This document shows positions 58,890-64,000 of a stretch of DNA of 64,000 nt, piece by piece. Origin of the DNA: Hedera helix (lineage: Eukaryota; Streptophyta; Magnoliopsida; Apiales; Araliaceae); NCBI GenBank assembly GCA_947179155.2, contig OX359270.1, positions 21,122,556 to 21,186,555 on the forward strand, read 5' to 3'. Position 1 is the stretch's first letter. Each line of letters opens with the position of its first letter. The notes below the pieces were generated by a model. The model made no database searches, was not told the origin of the DNA, and was given only the letters and a program-made list of their open reading frames with translations. The translations under genes and the position numbers were made by a program.

Positions 58890-61800
58890 GCCATGATATC
58901 TAATACTCATCTTCTCTAAGTGACGATCAAACTATTGTTGAGTTAACGCTTTAATAAATGGATCTGCAATGTTATCTTGAGAGTTTACTCCCTCCAGGAT
59001 GACGTCTCCTCTTTCAATGATCTCTCTAATAAAAAGAAACTGCTACAACACATGTTTGAATTTCTGATGAGACCTAGGTTCCTTGGCTTATGCAACAGTT
59101 TTCATGTTGTCACAAAATAAAGGCATTGGTCCTTGAATGCTAGGAACCACCCTGAGTTCAATTACAAACTTCTTCATCCAAACAGTCTCCTTTGCAGCTT
59201 CACTTGATAACTATGTACTCTGCCTCTGTCACTGAATCAATAATCGTTTGCTGCTTGGAACTTTTTTAACTCATTTAAAGTAAATACATAACTCGAAACG
59301 GGTTTACTGTCATCTTGGTCAGTTTGAAAACTTGAGTTTGTATAGCCCTCTAGTTTTAAATCAGACCCATCGTAGATAAGAAATACATCCTTAGTTCTTC
59401 TTAAGTACTTTAAAATATTTTTCACTACCTTTTAGTGTTCTTCTCCAAGATTAGACTGATATTTACTTATCACACTAAGTGCACGAGTAACGTCAGGTCT
59501 AGTACATATCATTCGTACATGATAGATCCTATCGCCGAGGCATAAGGAATCTTACTCATACGGTATCTCTCTTGAGGTGTCCTTGGGGCTTGTTTCTTAG
59601 AGAGATGTATTATTGACCTACCGGCATGAGCCCTCTATTGGAATCATCCATGCTAAACTTCTTTAACTTCGAATCAATGTAAGTTCTTTAGGACAAGCCA
59701 AGCATCCTTTTAGATCTATCTCTATAGATCTTAATCCCCAAAATATAGAAATGTTTAGACAATCATATCTTAATCATTTGTAGCATAGGAATATCATTCC
59801 CTATCAGTAATATATCATCAACATATAATACTAGGAATGTGATAGCGCTCCCACTAACCTTCTTGTATACACATGGTTCACCCTCATTTTTGATAAGATC
59901 AAAATCTTTGATTGTCCCATCAAAATGGATGTTCCATATTTGAGAAGTTTGCTTCAATCTATAAATGGATCATTGTAGCTTACAGACTTAATTTGTTCCA
60001 ACTTTTGAAATAAAACCCTCCGACTGTATCATATATACATCCTCTTTTAATTTCTCATTGAGGAAGGCCATTTTCACATCCATTTACCAGATTTTGTAGT
60101 CATGATAAGCTATAATTGCAAGAAAAATCTGAATAGACTTGAGCATTGCTATTGGTAAGAAGGTTTCTTCATAATCAACACCTTATCTTTATTTGAAACT
60201 TTTTGCAACTAGTCAGGCCTTATAAGTCTCTACCTTGCCGTCTGCTCCAATCTTTCTTTTAAAGACCCACTTACACCCAATAGGCTTAATGCCCTCAGGT
60301 GGAGTAACCAAAGTCCATACTTGGTTCTCATACATGGAGTCTATCTCAAATTTCATGCATGCTAGCCATTTCTCTGAGTCTTTATTACTCATTGCCTCTT
60401 TGTAAGTCCATGGATCATCATCATCTATGATGCATACCTCATCATCATTATTTATGATAAATCCATACCTTTTAGGTATCTTCAGCACTCTTCCAGATTT
60501 ATGAATAGGTTGTGTTACTTGGTTAGGTACCTGACTTTGACTCGTAATATTTTGTGGTTCTTAAACTTCTTCAAGGTCTATTTTACTCCCACTGACCCCT
60601 TCAAAGAGAAACTCATTTTCCAATAAGAAAGCATGTTTCGCAACAAATACCTTTTGATCAGTTGGATGATAGAAATAATATCCTAAACTTTCTTTAGGAT
60701 ATCCTATAAATTTGTACTTGTCGGATCGTGTCTCTAGCTTATCATTCTCAAACCTTTTTGACATAAGCTGGACAATCTAAAACCTTAACATGCTTAAGAC
60801 TTGATTTCCTCCCTGTCCATAACACATATGGAGTCTTTGGGACGGTTTTAGAAGGTATCATGTGAAGCAAATATGTAACCATTTCTAGGGCATAGCCCCA
60901 TAACGAAACTGGAAGATCGGTAAAACTCATCAATAAATGAACAATGTCCAACAATGTTTGATTTCTTCTTTCAGATACACCATTTAATTATGGTGTACCT
61001 AGTGGAGTCCATTGTGAGATTATACCATTTTTTTTTTGAGATAATTGAGAAACTCATTGCTTAAATATTCACCACCTTGATCCGATTAAAGAATCTTAAT
61101 ACTTTTACCAGTTTATTTCTCTACTCCACTTCTGAATTCTTTGAACTTTTTAAATTATTCAAACTTGTATTCCATCAAATACACATATCCAAATCTTGAA
61201 TAATCATTGGTGAAAGTAATAAAATATGAATACCTTCCTCGTGCATACGTTGTCATAGACCCACATACATCTATGTGTACCAACTATAATAACTCTGTAA
61301 CTCTTTCTCCTTTTCCACGAAAAGGAGATTTAGTCATTTTATCCATGAGACAAGATTCACAAGTTGGATATTATTCATAATCAAATAGCTCCAAAAGCCC
61401 ATCTTTATGTAATTTGTTTAATCTTGTTTCATTAATATGACCTAGTCTATAATACCACATAAAAGTATAATTTATATTATCTTCTTTTCTTTTCTTAGTT
61501 TGTTCAATTTGTAATATATTTTCATGTCAGTCAAGTAAGTAAAGTCCATTATTCAATTTACCAATACCATACAAAATATTGTCATTATAAATAGAATAAC
61601 TGTTATTCTTTATTATAATATGAAAATCATCATTGTCTAACATAAGAATAGAAATAATGTTTCTAATAAGTACTAGAACATAATAACAATTATTTAAATA
61701 AATGAATTTGCCCGTAAGTAGTGCTAAATAATAAGTTCCTACGACTAATAGCAACCTTTTCTCCATTTCTCACACGCAGGATGACTTCATCTTTGTTTAG

Positions 61801-62763
61801 TTTTCTACTTCTGCTTAGTCCCTGCATAGTATTACATATGTGAGAACTACAGTCAGTATCTAATACCTAAGTAGAACTTTGGCTTACAAAAAGATTTATT
61901 TCAATCATGAACAAACCTTGATATGAAGTTAAAGCTTCTATAAACTTCTTCTGCTTTAGATTTGTAAGATACTCCTTGCAGTTCCTCTTTTAGTGACCCA
62001 GCTTGTTGCAATTCAAGCATATTCATTTGCTATCAAGATCAGTTTTCTTATTGTCTTCTGCCTTCGTTTTGCCCTTAGCCTTATTCCTTTTCTTAATTTT
62101 CGAAGAACCCTTGGGCCTCTTTCTCTTCTTGGAAGAATCATCCACCAACAAGACTTGGTCCTTCTTGGATAGGAAGTGACCCTCTGCAGTTTTCAACATG
62201 TTAAGTAACTCAAGCAAGATGATGTCCAACTTATTCATATGAAAATTCATAACAATTTATGAGAAGGTGTCCAAGAGTGATTGCGAAATCAGATCTTGGC
62301 TCAACTCCCTATCCATCATGAACCCTAACTGTCCAAGTTGTTCAATCAAATTGATCATCTTTAGGACATGAGTCTCAACGGTAGTGCCCTCAGTCATCCA
62401 AGATCGAAAGAGCTCCTTAGATATCTAATATCTAGCAGTTCTACTTTGCTCACCATAAAGGTCCTTAAGGTGCAGCAATATAGTAGGAGTATCTATCTTT
62501 TCATACTGACGTTGAAGCTCATTACTCATGGATGCGAACATGTTGCATTGAGTCACGAGTACATCATCTTGCCACTTCTTAAAATTAGCAATATCTTTTT
62601 CATAGGCTTCTTCTGCAATAGTTACAGGGATAGACGAATTTAGGACATAGAAAATCTTTCCAGCAGTGAGAACTATTCTTAGATTCCTTAACCAGTCCGT
62701 GTAATTTGGTCTGGTCAGTTTGTTAGCATCAAGTATGCTATGTTGTGATAGTGAGTTTGACAT
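58890..62763 (-). pseudogene. Ty1/copia gag-pol, heavily decayed
   Basis: Sense direction right to left. Gag (62763-62023): LTRPNYTDWLRNLRIVL, YEKDIANFKKWQDDVLV and a Lys-rich stretch; a CCHC knuckle (CLNCNKLGH...KRNC) with a stop inside lies near 62,000. Protease-like VLDTDCSSHICNTM is near 61,870. Integrase is in broken frames (61766-60750; LWGYALEMVTYLLHMIPSKTVPKTPYVLWTGRKPS-like). RT: GCKWVFKRKIGADGKVE, then FLVLYVDDILLIGND with the YVDD box. RNase H: LKYLRRTKDVFLIYDGSDLKLEGYTNS, ending near 58,900. Integrase before RT defines Ty1/copia. There are about ten frame breaks, so it is dead. Confidence 0.9.
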
Positions 62764-64000
62764 TTATAAAATTTTGCATGTGAAAATAAACAATATTTTA
62801 GCATACATTCATTTAATTACCAAAATAAATTAGGTCTTTATTTAAATTGGTATTAATATTCTCTCATTATTTTCATCAAACTATATTACCCCTCCTTATA
62901 TAGTTCGACAAATCTAATTAAAGATTTGTCGGTGAGAATAAGGATCATATCGATATAAGTATAGCCTTGTGTGTGCACAACAAACTATAGTTTATTCAAC
63001 AGGTAGACAACTTTTATCAATTACATTAACGTGTAACTCCTTTTGTTTTGTCTCTTAGATTATTATGATCATGTGTGTGCATATACAAATCAAAATTATC
63101 TAAGTTAAGTCTAAACTCGCACTTTCATATAAGTAAAGAGAAAATTATTGTCCTTGTGTGTACACAACAAAATAATAATGTTCAATTCCTTAGAAACATC
63201 TAATGTGATAAAATAACATCTCAAATAATCGATATAAGCCTTATGTGTGCACAACAAACATATATTGATTATTTGATACACTATCGTTTTATCATGCTAA
63301 AAAGAGACGTTCGATATTCCAAATATCTTTGAACATTACCACTTAATATAACTTTCTTTGAAGGGGTTGTTATTAATTATCTCATCTTGTTTAGTGCACA
63401 TGCACATATATATATAAAATACGCGTCATAATAATTAACATGTGAATCATGTTTGATAATAGATATAGAATACTATATTCTACTTGGATTGATTATAGAC
63501 TTTTATTCTAATTTAGTTCACTAGAGTCACCAAGTGAACCAAAAGGTTAAAGCTAAGGTGCAAGAATAAAATTAAATATAACTATTACATTTAAACCCGG
63601 GCTCCATTACAAATAGGTCTTCAAGCGAACCTTGCACATTGACTCCAATTCTTCAAAATTCTAACCAACCTATTATAAACTATTTTCATAAAAATAGAAA
63701 CCTTAATCAACAGTCAAGGGAAAGTGTATATGAGGTAGATAGAATTATATACAAGAAAAAATAGAAAAACGAGGTACGCATACCCTATTTATAAATAAAT
63801 AAATAAAAACCCATTCATTCATACATCCACAAAATAAATCCAATCATATTGGTCAATAGTCTATAATCAATCTCATTTATTATCATATATATTAAAATAT
63901 ATATCAATAAATAATATTCATTTTATAAAATTAAACCATTCAATATATGCATTGATATCATTTAATGGATAATTTAAAGTTGCGCGAAATCCAATTTCAT
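62764..64000 (-). other. leader / 5' side of the copia element with TGTGTGCACA repeats
   Basis: Before gag, the motif TGTGTGCACAACAAA recurs at about 62,970, 63,155 and 63,242 with weaker copies at 63,072 and 63,390. A minus-strand TATA-like TTTATAAATAGGG lies near 63,785. The sequence does not visibly match 56879-58729, so I cannot confirm a 5' LTR. Confidence 0.4.

Overview
The window is nuclear DNA of a flowering plant, probably a eudicot. It is AT-rich, has GT-AG introns, and almost every kilobase beyond the first five is transposable-element sequence in nested layers. I see one clear host gene; no rRNA, tRNA or CRISPR was recognised.

Layout. (1) 1-4531, minus: 5' part of a DUF630/DUF632 gene (NRG2/REL2-like, N-myristoylation start), running off the left edge. 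(2) 5240-7250: AT-rich intergenic DNA with a hAT-type MITE (5640-6047). (3) 7253-27310: a candidate non-autonomous Helitron that carries a very long AAT/ATT microsatellite. An 18-kb Tat-lineage Ty3/gypsy retrotransposon (8178-26226, coding on minus) has inserted in that microsatellite and duplicated ATTAT. (4) 27311-29800: intergenic DNA with a possible gene-start fragment. (5) About 29820-32540: decayed endogenous pararetrovirus (Caulimoviridae-like) pol fragment, minus. (6) About 32545-50047: remains of a long chromovirus-type LTR with primer-binding site, broken by a nest of four solo LTRs, each with its own target-site duplication. (7) 50210-51870: decayed 3' end of an L1-type LINE. (8) 52823-56313: 3' end of a Tekay/Del-like chromovirus (integrase tail, chromodomain, 3' LTR). 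(9) About 56879-64000: decayed Ty1/copia element on minus, with a Harbinger-like MITE in its 3' flank.

The most notable locus is the Tat element. Its sense gag-pol (23210 to 16449) has four in-frame stops and one frameshift, plus a probable genuine intron between protease and reverse transcriptase. On the opposite strand, between pol and the 3' LTR, it carries two intact protein genes: a spliced 601-codon Plant Mobile Domain-like gene (12034-13996) and a 547-codon DUF7745-like gene (14213-15856). Both start codons lie immediately after a good splice acceptor, and a CT-rich leader with a donor site lies upstream at 11590. One antisense promoter could therefore feed both genes by alternative splicing. 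A 35-37 bp tandem array and a recurring 24-bp palindrome lie just upstream.

The order of events can be read from the nesting: Helitron, then Tat insertion (LTRs differ by about 1 percent by eye); and on the right, truncated LTR, then solo LTR E, then A and B into E, then C into B.
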